This document shows, piece after piece, positions 7,700 to 15,636 of a stretch of 18,857 bases of DNA. The position numbers and the translations under genes are program-made. The first letter of the stretch is position 1; every line of letters starts with the position of its first letter. This DNA is from CAG-877 sp963660495 (GTDB lineage Bacteria; Bacillota_I; Bacilli_A; RF39; UBA660): contig CAVKYO010000043.1 in the NCBI GenBank assembly GCA_963660495.1, positions 1 through 18,857 on the forward strand, given 5' to 3'. The notes under the pieces were generated by a model, which saw only the letters and a list, made by a program, of their open reading frames with translations, did not search any database and was not told where the DNA came from.

Positions 7700-8449
7700 C
7701 TAATGAAGAATCTTTTTTACTTTAACATTAACAAATTCACCAATAGATTCATCTCTTTTTTCATATACTTCTTCTAATAAAGTACTTAAAAACTCTGGCG
7801 AATTAGAACAATTTTTAACCCAGGCAGATAACTGTTTCCTCTCTTGTGAAGAAAATTCATTATCATACTGCATCATAAAGAATAGCATCTTAGAAATTAC
7901 AAAGTTAAAAGTAGTATTATTTTTACAAGCTAAATCACCGGCAAAATATATCTGATATTTATCCATGTCGCACAAATGTAAAAAGTCATCTGTATATATA
8001 TAACTACCTCTATTAACATCACTAACAAGTATTTTATTATTGGTTAAATTTTCAAAGTCTAAAGCAAGTTCAAGCATTGAATCAAACAAGTCTGAACAAG
8101 TAAACTCTGTAGGTCTTTTATATAATGATGTTCCTTCTTTTTTAGGACTATTAACTGCATCCAAATAATTCATAACATATCCAGTAAAATTACCATCAAC
8201 ATCTGAAAAAGTATCAATTGGATCAGTTATTCTTCTTAAATTTAAATTATCTGAAAAAGAAATTGCCTTATCATAAGTCATTAATCCTTGTTTTCTACGT
8301 AATGTAACATCATATTTTAACAATTTTAATGCTTTACCACCATATCTAAAAACAATCCCATCATGACCAGCACCAATCTTTTCAAGTACAAAAATATTAG
8401 GAACAATCTCATGAGAACTATCTAAAATAATACTCTTAACATTAGTCAT
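7700..8449 (-). CDS. Protein kinase-like protein of unknown function
   Basis: I do not recognise this 249-aa protein as a named family, but it has the layout of a small protein-kinase fold. A glycine loop is at Gly26-x-Gly28-x-x-Gly31-x-Val33 (IGAGHDGIVF), followed by ALK with Lys42 where the ATP-anchoring lysine would be. A hinge-like GYVMNYLDAV is at 90-99. The catalytic-loop-like SDVNRGSYI has Asp144 but Ser149 where the metal-binding Asn of HRDxxxxN would be, and CDMD (Asp161/Asp163) stands where DFG would be. It may be an atypical or weakly active kinase, or a pseudokinase. There is no membrane segment. ATG at 8449 overlaps the 3' end of proS by 8 bp without a strong RBS, implying translational coupling and T-box-controlled transcription. 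Substrate and role are unknown. Confidence 0.7.
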   Translation of the reverse strand: MTNVKSIILDSSHEIVPNIFVLEKIGAGHDGIVFRYGGKALKLLKYDVTLRRKQGLMTYDKAISFSDNLNLRRITDPIDTFSDVDGNFTGYVMNYLDAVNSPKKEGTSLYKRPTEFTCSDLFDSMLELALDFENLTNNKILVSDVNRGSYIYTDDFLHLCDMDKYQIYFAGDLACKNNTTFNFVISKMLFFMMQYDNEFSSQERKQLSAWVKNCSNSPEFLSTLLEEVYEKRDESIGEFVNVKVKKILH

Positions 8450-10115
8450 TAAGTTTTTCCACTACCTCATCAACACTTAAATTAATACTTTCATTATCTG
8501 TTCTCTTTTTATATTCAACCATTCCCGCAACAGCACCTTTACCAACAACTATTCGATAAGGTATACCAATTAAATCAGTGTCTTTAAACTTAACACCTGC
8601 TCTTAAATCTCTGTCATCTAATATAACTTCTACACCTAATGAAGTTAATTTATCATACAATTCATTAGCGACCCTAACTTGTACTTCATCTTTCATATTT
8701 ACTATGATAATAGACGCTTTATATGGTGCAATTTCTTCTGGGAAAATAATACCATTATCATCATTGTTCTGTTCAACAATAGCAGCCATTATTCTACCTA
8801 CTCCTATACCATAAGAACCCATAGTAACAACACATTCTTTATTATTCTCATCTAAATATGTTAAACCTAACTTTTCAGCATACTTAGTACCAAGTTTAAA
8901 TAAATTACCAACTTCAATTCCTTTTTTAAAGTATAATTTACCAGAACAACATGGACAAGTATCACCTTCTACAACATTACTAATATCCTCTGCCATATCA
9001 TATTTAATATCAGAAACATTAGCGTTTATATAATGATATCCTTCTTTATTAGCTCCACAACAGAAATTCTTCATAGTTAATACTTCTTTATCCACAACTA
9101 CTTTACAATTTAAATCTACTGGACCAGTATAACCAGGAACAGCATTACTCTTACTAATTAACTCATCATCAGCAAATTCAAACTCACTAACGCCAAATAA
9201 TTTACAAACTTTATTTTCATTTAATGATCTATCGCCTCTTACAAAGAAAGCTACTAACTCTCCAGAAACATTCATAAGTAAAGCTTTAACAGACTTTTTA
9301 ACATCAAGTTTCAAGTAATTACATACATCTTCTATTGTTTCTTGATGAGGAGTTTCTACCATTTCCATCTTCTTTTCTTCTTCTTCACTAGGAATAATTG
9401 TATTACCAGCAACTTCCATATTTACGGCATAATCACATTTATCACATAAAACCAAAGTATCTTCACCAATATCAGTAACAGCTTGATATTCTTCAGATAA
9501 AGTACCACCCATAGCACCAGTATCAGCTTTAACAATTCTATATTCAAGGCCAAGTCTATCATAAATATTATTATAAGCGTTCTTCATAACAGCGTAACTT
9601 TCGTCAAGTCCAGCTTCATCTTTATCAAAAGAATAAGCATCTTTCATGATAAATTCTCTAACTCTAATAAGTCCAAATCTTGGTCTAGTCTCATCTCTAA
9701 ACTTATCAGCTTGCTGATACAAAGTAAAATGTAAATCTTTATAACTTTGCACCATACTCTTAGCCGCAATAGTAAATAACTCTTCATGAGTAGGTCCAAG
9801 TACATAAGGTTTTTCATATCTATCATTTAAATTAAACATATCATTACCAAATGCTTCAGTTCTACCAGAGGTATCATATACTTCTCTAGGTATTAAAGAA
9901 GGCATTAATAACTCTTGAGCACCAGCTTTATCCATTTCATCTTTTACAATATAACGAATTTTATCAAGAACTCTAAGTCCTAAAGGTAAAAACATATAAA
10001 TACCAGAACTAACCTTCTTAATCATTCCAGAACGAACTAGTAAATTACCGGATTTACTATCCTCATCTTTTACATCTTCACGTAATGTGAAAAAATAACT
10101 CTTACTTAATTTCAT
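8442..10115 (-). CDS. proS: Prolyl-tRNA synthetase (bacterial type with INS domain)
   Basis: It charges tRNA-Pro with proline. The 557-aa product is the long bacterial form: class II catalytic core with GPTHEE (about 108-113), motif 2 RPRFGLIRVREF, an inserted editing (INS/YbaK-like) domain at about 225-390, motif 3 GSYGIGVGRIMAAIVEQ, and a C-terminal anticodon-binding domain. The frame is open to 10169, but ATG at 10115 is chosen: AGGAGGG lies 7 nt upstream and MKLSKSYFFTLRED is the usual N-terminus. The upstream extension would overlap the T-box terminator. It is preceded by a T-box leader with a CCU specifier and its own strong promoter, and overlaps the kinase-like gene by 8 bp. Confidence 0.96.
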   Translation of the reverse strand: MKLSKSYFFTLREDVKDEDSKSGNLLVRSGMIKKVSSGIYMFLPLGLRVLDKIRYIVKDEMDKAGAQELLMPSLIPREVYDTSGRTEAFGNDMFNLNDRYEKPYVLGPTHEELFTIAAKSMVQSYKDLHFTLYQQADKFRDETRPRFGLIRVREFIMKDAYSFDKDEAGLDESYAVMKNAYNNIYDRLGLEYRIVKADTGAMGGTLSEEYQAVTDIGEDTLVLCDKCDYAVNMEVAGNTIIPSEEEEKKMEMVETPHQETIEDVCNYLKLDVKKSVKALLMNVSGELVAFFVRGDRSLNENKVCKLFGVSEFEFADDELISKSNAVPGYTGPVDLNCKVVVDKEVLTMKNFCCGANKEGYHYINANVSDIKYDMAEDISNVVEGDTCPCCSGKLYFKKGIEVGNLFKLGTKYAEKLGLTYLDENNKECVVTMGSYGIGVGRIMAAIVEQNNDDNGIIFPEEIAPYKASIIIVNMKDEVQVRVANELYDKLTSLGVEVILDDRDLRAGVKFKDTDLIGIPYRIVVGKGAVAGMVEYKKRTDNESINLSVDEVVEKLND

Positions 10116-10128
10116 AATTATCCCTCCT

Positions 10129-10182
10129 AAAACAAAAAGAATGATACCTATAAGGAGTGCTAGTAGCACGGTACCATCCTTT
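10129..10182 (-). terminator. T-box attenuator (conditional terminator) of proS
   Basis: AAAGGAUGGUACC (10182-10170) can pair over 13 bp (three G-U) with GGUAUCAUUCUUU (10148-10136). It encloses a small hairpin GUGCU-ACU-AGCAC and is followed by UUUUUGUUUU. It uses the T-box bases themselves, so it competes with antiterminator formation: the off state when tRNA-Pro is charged. No other terminator follows eno, so this may also end murD-eno transcripts. Confidence 0.8.
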
Positions 10183-10339
10183 ATTTAACTCAAAATTTAT
10201 AACGATGCATAACACCGGAAGTAAAAACTTCTTCAAGAAAGGTAGGAATTATACTAGATTATAATTAAGTTCACACTATCCTTAACTCACTATCTATAAG
10301 AGCTAATATAATTATGGTCTTTCCAATGAATTTAAAACT
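10136..10339 (-). promoter_or_regulatory. T-box riboswitch, proline specifier (proS leader)
   Basis: This leader RNA senses uncharged tRNA-Pro. Stem I includes an 11-bp helix (AAUUAUAUUAG, 10313-10303, with CUAGUAUAAUU, 10257-10247; one G-U) above an internal loop whose 3' side reads CCUAC. That gives specifier codon CCU (Pro) at 10246-10244, followed by the expected A, and is closed by GAAAG / CUUUC. An AGUGA motif occurs in upper stem I. A stem III-like hairpin GAAGU-UUUU-ACUUC is at 10231-10218. The T-box sequence AAGGAUGGUACCGUG (10181-10167) carries UGGU to pair with the tRNA 3' ACCA. Its bases can instead form the terminator below. The exact antiterminator partner was not resolved. Confidence 0.88.
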
Positions 10340-10345
10340 GATAAT

Positions 10346-10374
10346 ATTCTATTATTTTTTTATTAAAATGTCAA
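10346..10374 (-). promoter_or_regulatory. Promoter of proS T-box transcript
   Basis: TTGACA (10374-10369), a 17-bp spacer and TAGAAT (10351-10346) on the minus strand form a near-consensus sigma-A promoter. It begins only a few bases beyond the tandem duplication at the end of eno and would start the T-box leader near 10339. Confidence 0.8.
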
Positions 10375-10375
10375 T

Positions 10376-10424
10376 AATAACTAGCTAAGTTCCTCTTCAA
10401 TAACTAGCTAAGTTCCTCTTCAAT
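10376..10424. repeat. 23-bp tandem direct repeat at the end of eno
   Basis: Two exact 23-bp copies (10378-10400 and 10401-10423), with one to two further matching bases at each side, lie head to tail. The copy at 10401-10423 holds the last codons and stop of eno; the other lies downstream of the stop. Each copy contains the imperfect palindrome AACTAGCTAAGTT. It looks like a slippage duplication. Because 23 is not a multiple of 3, it would not extend the reading frame. Confidence 0.95.
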
Positions 10425-11621
10425 TCTCATCAATTGATTATATTTACAAATTCTATCTGTTCTAGACATAGAACCAGTTTTTATTTGACCTAAATCAAGC
10501 CCGACTGCTAAATCAGCAATAGTTGTATCTTCAGTCTCACCTGAACGATGTGAAATAATAGTCTTATAACCATGCTCTTTAGCTAACTTAATAGTTTCTA
10601 AAGTTTCAGTGATAGTACCAATTTGATTTACTTTAAGTAAAATAGCGTTTCCTGCATGATTATCAATACCTTTTTGAAGACATTTGATATTAGTAACAAA
10701 TAAATCATCTCCTACTAATTGAATCCTATCTCCTAAACGTTCAGTTATCTTTCTAAATCCTTCCCAGTCATTTTCATCAACTGGATCTTCAATTGATACT
10801 ATTGGATAAGTATTAACAAGTTCCTCATAAAAATCAATTAACTCATCTGTTGTTAAAGACTTACCATCAACATGATAATAACCATCTTTATAAAATTCTG
10901 AAGCAGCTACATCAATTGCTAATTTAACATCTTTAAAAGGTTCATAACCAGCTCTAGAAATAGCTTCTAGTATAAGTTCAAATCCTTCTTTATTAGAGCT
11001 TAAATTAGGAGCAAAACCACCTTCATCACCAACACCAGTAAAATAACCTTTCTCTTTTAAAACATTCTTTAAAGCATGGAACACTTCAGCTCCAGTACGA
11101 ACTCTTTCATGAATAGTATCTTGTTGTGGAATAATCATAAATTCTTGAAAGTCCAAATTATTATCAGCATGAGCTCCACCATTAATAATATTCATCATTG
11201 GATAAGGTAAACTTCTACCAGTTCCAACATATTCGTATAAAGTTTTTTTAGCTGTAATAGCGCTAGCTCTTAAACAAGCCATAGATACACCAAGTATAGC
11301 GTTAGCTCCAAGATTAGATTTAGTCTCAGTACCATCAAGTTCAATCAAAGTCTTATCTATTAATTCTTGCTCACTAGCATCCATTCCAATTACTTTATCA
11401 CGAATAGTAGTATTAACATTATTAACAGCTTTTAATACACCTTTACCATTATATCTGTAATCACCATCACGCATCTCTAAAGCTTCCCTTTCACCAGTTG
11501 AGGCACCAGAAGGAACAATTGCCCTTCCCAAAGTACCATCTTCAAGTATAACATCAACTTCAACCGTAGGATTTCCCCTAGAATCCAAAACTTCCCTAGC
11601 TCTTACATTTTTAATTTTCAC
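10404..11621 (-). CDS. eno: Enolase (phosphopyruvate hydratase)
   Basis: Enolase converts 2-phosphoglycerate to phosphoenolpyruvate in glycolysis. The 405-aa product starts with AREVLDSRGNPTVEVDV and keeps the catalytic and Mg-binding motifs: GGAHADNN, GDEGGFAPN, AIDVAASEF, SIEDP, VGDDLFVTN, LKVNQIGT and SHRSGETED. It is shorter than the roughly 430 aa of B. subtilis enolase: after KYNQLMRIEEELS it stops where others continue about 20 residues, and the 3' end is tandemly duplicated. The start is GTG at 11621, inside the end of murD (11-bp overlap), with GGAGGAG about 8 nt upstream, so the two are co-translated. No intrinsic terminator follows; transcription would run into the proS leader. Confidence 0.96.
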   Translation of the reverse strand: MKIKNVRAREVLDSRGNPTVEVDVILEDGTLGRAIVPSGASTGEREALEMRDGDYRYNGKGVLKAVNNVNTTIRDKVIGMDASEQELIDKTLIELDGTETKSNLGANAILGVSMACLRASAITAKKTLYEYVGTGRSLPYPMMNIINGGAHADNNLDFQEFMIIPQQDTIHERVRTGAEVFHALKNVLKEKGYFTGVGDEGGFAPNLSSNKEGFELILEAISRAGYEPFKDVKLAIDVAASEFYKDGYYHVDGKSLTTDELIDFYEELVNTYPIVSIEDPVDENDWEGFRKITERLGDRIQLVGDDLFVTNIKCLQKGIDNHAGNAILLKVNQIGTITETLETIKLAKEHGYKTIISHRSGETEDTTIADLAVGLDLGQIKTGSMSRTDRICKYNQLMRIEEELS

Positions 11622-12966
11622 TTTTTAACTCCTCCACTTTATCCTTAAATTCTTTTCCACGTACTTCACATTCTTTATATTGATCCCAAGATGCTGAAGC
11701 TGGACTTAATAATATAACATCACCCACATCAGATACTTCAACACACTTATCAAATCCATCACTTAAATGTTCATAAATATAAGTTGGTATATTTAAACTC
11801 TTGCCAAACTCAAGAACTCTTTCTCTACATTGTCCAATACCAATAATACTCTTAACATATTCCATATAAGGACTTAATTCATTAAAATCTTGCCCTCTTT
11901 CTAATCCACCAAGAATTAATACTATAGGCTTTTCAAAAGATGATAACGCAATTTGTGTACATTTAATATTAGTAGCCTCTGTATCATTATAAAATAACCT
12001 ACCAGAAACAGTATCAACATATTCTAATCTATGTTCAACACCTCTAAAATTAGAAATTACTTCTTCTATAACTTCATTACTAACACCAAATTCTTTAGAA
12101 ATCATGATGGCACCCATACAATTTTCTAAATTATGTCTACCTGCAATAAAAACTTTATCAATATCAATAACTTTATCACCATAATAATAAATAGCTCCAT
12201 CCTTCAAGTAACAACCAGAAATCTCCTGAGTACTAGAAAAATATTTAACAGTTGATTTTATATCTTTAGTCTCATTAATAACATCATCATTATCGATATT
12301 TAAAATCGCAACATCAATACTAGTTTGATTTTTAAACAATCTAGCTTTAACTTCTTTATATTTTTCATAAGTACCAAAGAAATCTATATGTGCTGGACTT
12401 AAATTAGTCATTAAAGCTACATCAGGTTTATAAGTACTCATATTATTTAATTGTTGACAAGAAACTTCCATCACAACAATATCGCCTGGTACTAAATCAT
12501 TTAAAATACTACAAAATGGATAACCAATGTTACCAGCTAAATGAACTTTATCGCCAAAGGCACTTTTCATTATTTCATAAGTAAGTGAAGTTGTAGTAGT
12601 CTTACCATTTGTACCTGTAATACCTATAATTTTTATATCATCAGGTAATAATCTATAAGTCATTTCAACTTCATTTAAAACTTCTATTCCTAACTCTTGT
12701 GCTTTAACTACGTATTTATGACTATTAGGAACACCTGGATTTTTAATTAAATAATCAAATGAGTTATCAAGTAAATCATCAGGATGGCTACCAAAAATCA
12801 GTTTAACACCAAGGTCACGTAATTCAGTAATTTGACTCTTATCTAATTTTTCCTCTTCCTTACTATCATTTAAGATAACTTCATTACCTCTTTCTATTAA
12901 GATCTTAGCTGCACTATAACCAGAACGAGCAAGTCCAAGTATTAAAATTTTATTATCTTTAAACAT
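11611..12966 (-). CDS. murD: UDP-N-acetylmuramoylalanine--D-glutamate ligase
   Basis: MurD adds D-glutamate to UDP-MurNAc-L-Ala in the cytoplasmic stage of peptidoglycan synthesis. The 451-aa product has an N-terminal Rossmann-like domain (ILGLARSGYSAA), the Mur-ligase P-loop GITGTNGKTTTT (about 115-126), the carbamoylated-Lys region YKEVKARLF (Lys207), GRHNLEN and the C-terminal GGLERGQDF. The usual NDSKATN motif reads NDTEATN, with Glu330 where Lys is more common, and EVSSxQL reads EVSCQQL. ATG at 12966 has GGTGAT 5 nt upstream and a TATAAT promoter element at 12982-12987. It overlaps eno by 11 bp and is divergent from the FemABX-type gene, a second wall gene. Confidence 0.94.
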   Translation of the reverse strand: MFKDNKILILGLARSGYSAAKILIERGNEVILNDSKEEEKLDKSQITELRDLGVKLIFGSHPDDLLDNSFDYLIKNPGVPNSHKYVVKAQELGIEVLNEVEMTYRLLPDDIKIIGITGTNGKTTTTSLTYEIMKSAFGDKVHLAGNIGYPFCSILNDLVPGDIVVMEVSCQQLNNMSTYKPDVALMTNLSPAHIDFFGTYEKYKEVKARLFKNQTSIDVAILNIDNDDVINETKDIKSTVKYFSSTQEISGCYLKDGAIYYYGDKVIDIDKVFIAGRHNLENCMGAIMISKEFGVSNEVIEEVISNFRGVEHRLEYVDTVSGRLFYNDTEATNIKCTQIALSSFEKPIVLILGGLERGQDFNELSPYMEYVKSIIGIGQCRERVLEFGKSLNIPTYIYEHLSDGFDKCVEVSDVGDVILLSPASASWDQYKECEVRGKEFKDKVEELKSEN

Positions 12967-12981
12967 TTTATCACCAATATA

Positions 12982-13010
12982 ATTATACTACGGAAAATAG
13001 CTTTTAACTA
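12982..13010 (-). promoter_or_regulatory. Promoter of murD-eno
   Basis: TATAAT (12987-12982) on the minus strand lies about 16 nt before the murD ATG. At 17 bp spacing the -35 reads TAGTTA, a weak match. It is back to back with the divergent promoter at 13021-13050. Confidence 0.5.
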
Positions 13011-13020
13011 CTATAAATTA

Positions 13021-13050
13021 TTGATAAATACTAAAAAAATATGCTATAAT
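13021..13050 (+). promoter_or_regulatory. Promoter of the FemABX-type gene
   Basis: TTGATA (13021-13026), an 18-bp spacer and TATAAT (13045-13050) preceded by TGC, an extended -10. The transcript would start near 13057, just before the GGAGAGGG ribosome binding site (13062-13069). Confidence 0.75.
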
Positions 13051-13074
13051 AAGTAAAAGATGGAGAGGGAAAAT

Positions 13075-14313
13075 ATGAAATTAGTAACATTAAATCAACA
13101 ACAATTTAATAAGTATGCTAGCACTCATAGGTATAGAAACTATTGTCAAACATCATCATACGGTCTTTCTATGTTAAAACTAGGATATAATGTTCACTAT
13201 TTTGGTATAGTTGATGGCACAAACTCTCTAATAGGTGCAACAATGATAGTTTACAAAGAAGTATTTATGAATAATAAAATAGCATATGCTCCAAGAGGCA
13301 TATTATTTGATTACACTGATTCTAAAAAAGTAAAAGAACTTGCTGAATGTTTAAAAAATTTACTTGGTAAACAAGGCTTTATGTTGCTAAGAATAGATCC
13401 ATACATTCCAATAAGTATCCATAGTAATGATGGAAACTTAATAAATATGAATAATCAAGAAAGTATAATTTTAGAAAATCTTGCTACTGCAAAATTTGAA
13501 TATAAAGGAAAAAATTTATTTTTTGAAAATGAAAAGCCTAGATGGGAAGCTCTAGTTCTTTTAAATAAAAATGAAGATACATTATTTGAAAATTTTGATA
13601 AAAGAACAAGAAATAAAATAAGAAAAGCCAGCAATTTTGGAATAGAAGTATATGATGATACAACAAAGGATATAAAAGAACTTTATGAATTTATAAAGAA
13701 GAAAGAGAAAAAACCAATAAAATATTATGAAGCTTTAGTTAAAAATTTTGGAGATAATATTGATGTATATTATGCAAAAATAAATACTGAATCCTTTATA
13801 ATAAATAGTAGAAAAATGTATGAAAATGAAGTTCTAAATAATGAACAACTAGCCGAAAAAATACAACAATATGCACCAAATGATAAGGAAAGACAAAACA
13901 CTTTAAATAAAAAAATGGAGTCTGACAAACTTGTTAGTTCATATAAAAACAATATGTTACTCGCAACGGAATTATTAAAAAAACATCCAGAAGGAATTCT
14001 AATAGGCGGAGCACTAGTTATTAAATATGATAATGCCGCTTATATTGTTACTGACGGTTATAATGAAGAATTTTCTTCACTTAATGCCAGTTATCTAATA
14101 AAATGGCAAATGATTTTAGATTATAATCACAAAGGATTTAAATATCTAAATATGAATGCTGTAGTAGGAGAATTTGAAAAGAAAAATGAATATTCAGGAT
14201 TAAATGAAATGAAACTTGGCTTTAATACTATAGTAACAGAATATATAGGTGAATTTGATCTTGTATTAAATAATTTTACCTACAATTTATTTAAAAGTTT
14301 TAATAAAAAATAA
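13075..14313 (+). CDS. FemABX-family peptidoglycan interpeptide-bridge aminoacyltransferase
   Basis: FemA/FemB/FemX/MurM proteins use aminoacyl-tRNA to add amino acids to the Lys side chain of lipid II, forming cross-bridges. This 412-aa protein has two GNAT-like halves: N-terminal RNYCQTSSYG with YAPRG and LLRIDPY (about 104-110), and a second half with WEALVLL, the DKRTRNKIRKA helix (about 175-185) and a C-terminal KLGFNTIVTEYIGEFDLV. A Lys/Glu/Gln-rich helical arm at about 245-305 corresponds to the coiled-coil insertion of FemA that can contact tRNA. An in-frame ATG occurs 15 nt upstream (13060), but ATG at 13075 is chosen because GGAGAGGG lies between them with proper spacing. The amino acid added cannot be told from sequence. 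It faces convergently into tuf and ends in its own terminator. Confidence 0.88.
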   Translation: MKLVTLNQQQFNKYASTHRYRNYCQTSSYGLSMLKLGYNVHYFGIVDGTNSLIGATMIVYKEVFMNNKIAYAPRGILFDYTDSKKVKELAECLKNLLGKQGFMLLRIDPYIPISIHSNDGNLINMNNQESIILENLATAKFEYKGKNLFFENEKPRWEALVLLNKNEDTLFENFDKRTRNKIRKASNFGIEVYDDTTKDIKELYEFIKKKEKKPIKYYEALVKNFGDNIDVYYAKINTESFIINSRKMYENEVLNNEQLAEKIQQYAPNDKERQNTLNKKMESDKLVSSYKNNMLLATELLKKHPEGILIGGALVIKYDNAAYIVTDGYNEEFSSLNASYLIKWQMILDYNHKGFKYLNMNAVVGEFEKKNEYSGLNEMKLGFNTIVTEYIGEFDLVLNNFTYNLFKSFNKK

Positions 14314-14342
14314 GCAACTTTAAAAAAGCCGCTTATTTTTTT
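14305..14342 (+). terminator. Terminator of the FemABX-type gene
   Basis: An 11-bp stem AAAAAATAAGC / GCTTATTTTTT (14305-14315 and 14331-14341), with a 15-nt loop, ends in a T run on the plus strand. The gene's TAA stop lies within the left arm. It could also work weakly in reverse. Confidence 0.75.
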
Positions 14343-14345
14343 GCC

Positions 14346-14377
14346 AAAAAAAGTAAAAGCAACAAGCTTTTACTTTT
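14346..14377 (-). terminator. Terminator of tuf (str operon end)
   Basis: A perfect 12-bp stem AAAAGTAAAAGC / GCTTTTACTTTT (14377-14366 and 14360-14349 on the minus strand), loop TTGTT, continues into seven T on the minus strand. It is 14 nt beyond the tuf stop. Confidence 0.88.
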
Positions 14378-14390
14378 AATTATTTTATCA

Positions 14391-15575
14391 TTAACCAATG
14401 ATTTCAGTAACATTACCAGCACCAACAGTACGTCCACCTTCACGGATAGAGAATTTAGTACCTTGTTCAAGTGCAATTGGATGAATCAATTCAACCTCAA
14501 TGTTAACATTATCACCTGGCATAACCATTTCTACACCTTCTGGTAAAGTGATAACACCAGTAACGTCTGTAGTTCTAAAATAGAATTGAGGACGATAGTT
14601 TGTGAAGAATGGAGTATGACGTCCACCTTCTTCTTTGCTTAATACATAAACTGTAGCTTTGAATTTATGATGAGGTGTAACACTTCCTGGTTTAGCAAGA
14701 ACTTGTCCACGTTCAACCTCTTCACGAGCAATACCACGTAATAATACACCAGCATTGTCTCCAGCTTCAGCATAATCTAATTGTTTACGGAACATTTCAA
14801 TTCCAGTAACAACTGTTTTCTTAGTATCTTTGATACCAACGATTTCAACTTCATCATTAAGTTTTAATTGTCCACGTTCAACACGTCCAGTAACAACTGT
14901 ACCACGACCTGTGATAGTGAATACGTCTTCAATACTCATTAAGAAAGGCTTAGCATTATCTCTTTCTGGAGTAGGAATCCAAGTATCAACAGCATCCATT
15001 AGTTCATCAATTTTTCCAACCCAGTCAGGATCTCCTTCAAGAGCCTTAAGAGCAGAACCACGGATAATTGGAGTATCATCACCTTCATATCCATATTCGT
15101 TTAATAAATCACGAATTTCCATTTCTACTAAATCTAATAATTCAGGATCATCTACCATATCACATTTATTCATGAATACAACCATTTTAGGTACTCCAAC
15201 TTGACGAGCAAGCAAAATATGTTCACGAGTTTGTGCCATAGGTCCATCTGTAGCAGCAATAACTAAGATTGCTCCATCCATCTGAGCAGCACCTGTAATC
15301 ATGTTTTTAACATAATCAGCATGTCCTGGACAGTCAACGTGTGCATAATGTCTATTATCAGTACTATATTCTACGTGAGCAGTATTGATAGTGATACCAC
15401 GTTCTCTTTCTTCTGGTGCTTTATCAATGTTAGCAAAATCAACAGCTTGATTTCCGTTTTTACCAGCTAAACATTTAGTAATAGCAGCAGTTAAAGTAGT
15501 TTTACCATGATCTACGTGTCCAATTGTACCAATATTAACATGTGGTTTTGAACGATCAAATTTTTCTTTTGCCAT
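14391..15575 (-). CDS. tuf: Elongation factor Tu
   Basis: EF-Tu is the GTPase that brings aminoacyl-tRNA to the ribosomal A site. The 394-aa product is full length and standard: G1 GHVDHGKTTL (19-28), G2 region RGITI, G3 DCPGH, G4 NKCDMVD, G5 SALKALEG, then beta-barrel domains 2 and 3 ending VGAGNVTEIIG. A strong AAGGAGG precedes ATG at 15575. It is the last gene of the str operon and also has an internal promoter in the fusA-tuf gap (15608-15636), allowing extra expression. Unlike its neighbour EF-G, its guanine-recognition motifs are canonical. Confidence 0.98.
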   Translation of the reverse strand: MAKEKFDRSKPHVNIGTIGHVDHGKTTLTAAITKCLAGKNGNQAVDFANIDKAPEERERGITINTAHVEYSTDNRHYAHVDCPGHADYVKNMITGAAQMDGAILVIAATDGPMAQTREHILLARQVGVPKMVVFMNKCDMVDDPELLDLVEMEIRDLLNEYGYEGDDTPIIRGSALKALEGDPDWVGKIDELMDAVDTWIPTPERDNAKPFLMSIEDVFTITGRGTVVTGRVERGQLKLNDEVEIVGIKDTKKTVVTGIEMFRKQLDYAEAGDNAGVLLRGIAREEVERGQVLAKPGSVTPHHKFKATVYVLSKEEGGRHTPFFTNYRPQFYFRTTDVTGVITLPEGVEMVMPGDNVNIEVELIHPIALEQGTKFSIREGGRTVGAGNVTEIIG

Positions 15576-15607
15576 ATTAATTTTTCCTCCTTATTTATAC
15601 AACATCT

Positions 15608-15636
15608 ATTTTATCTAATAATTGAAGTTTTTTCAA
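15608..15636 (-). promoter_or_regulatory. Internal promoter of tuf
   Basis: TTGAAA (15636-15631), 17-bp spacer, TAAAAT (15613-15608) on the minus strand, in the 83-bp fusA-tuf gap. An inverted repeat (AATAGTTGAA / TTCAATTATT, 15641-15632 and 15626-15617, one G-U if folded) overlaps the -35 and spacer. It lacks a U-tract, so it is not a classical terminator. Confidence 0.65.

Noticed and set aside
10116..10169. Hydrophobic 18-residue N-terminal extension of proS
   Set aside because: It overlaps the T-box terminator and U-tract; AGGAGGG and the conserved N-terminus place the start at 10115.
14830..15204. 124-codon plus-strand open frame opposite tuf
   Set aside because: Ser/Thr-rich shadow of the highly biased tuf coding strand, with no RBS and no recognisable protein.
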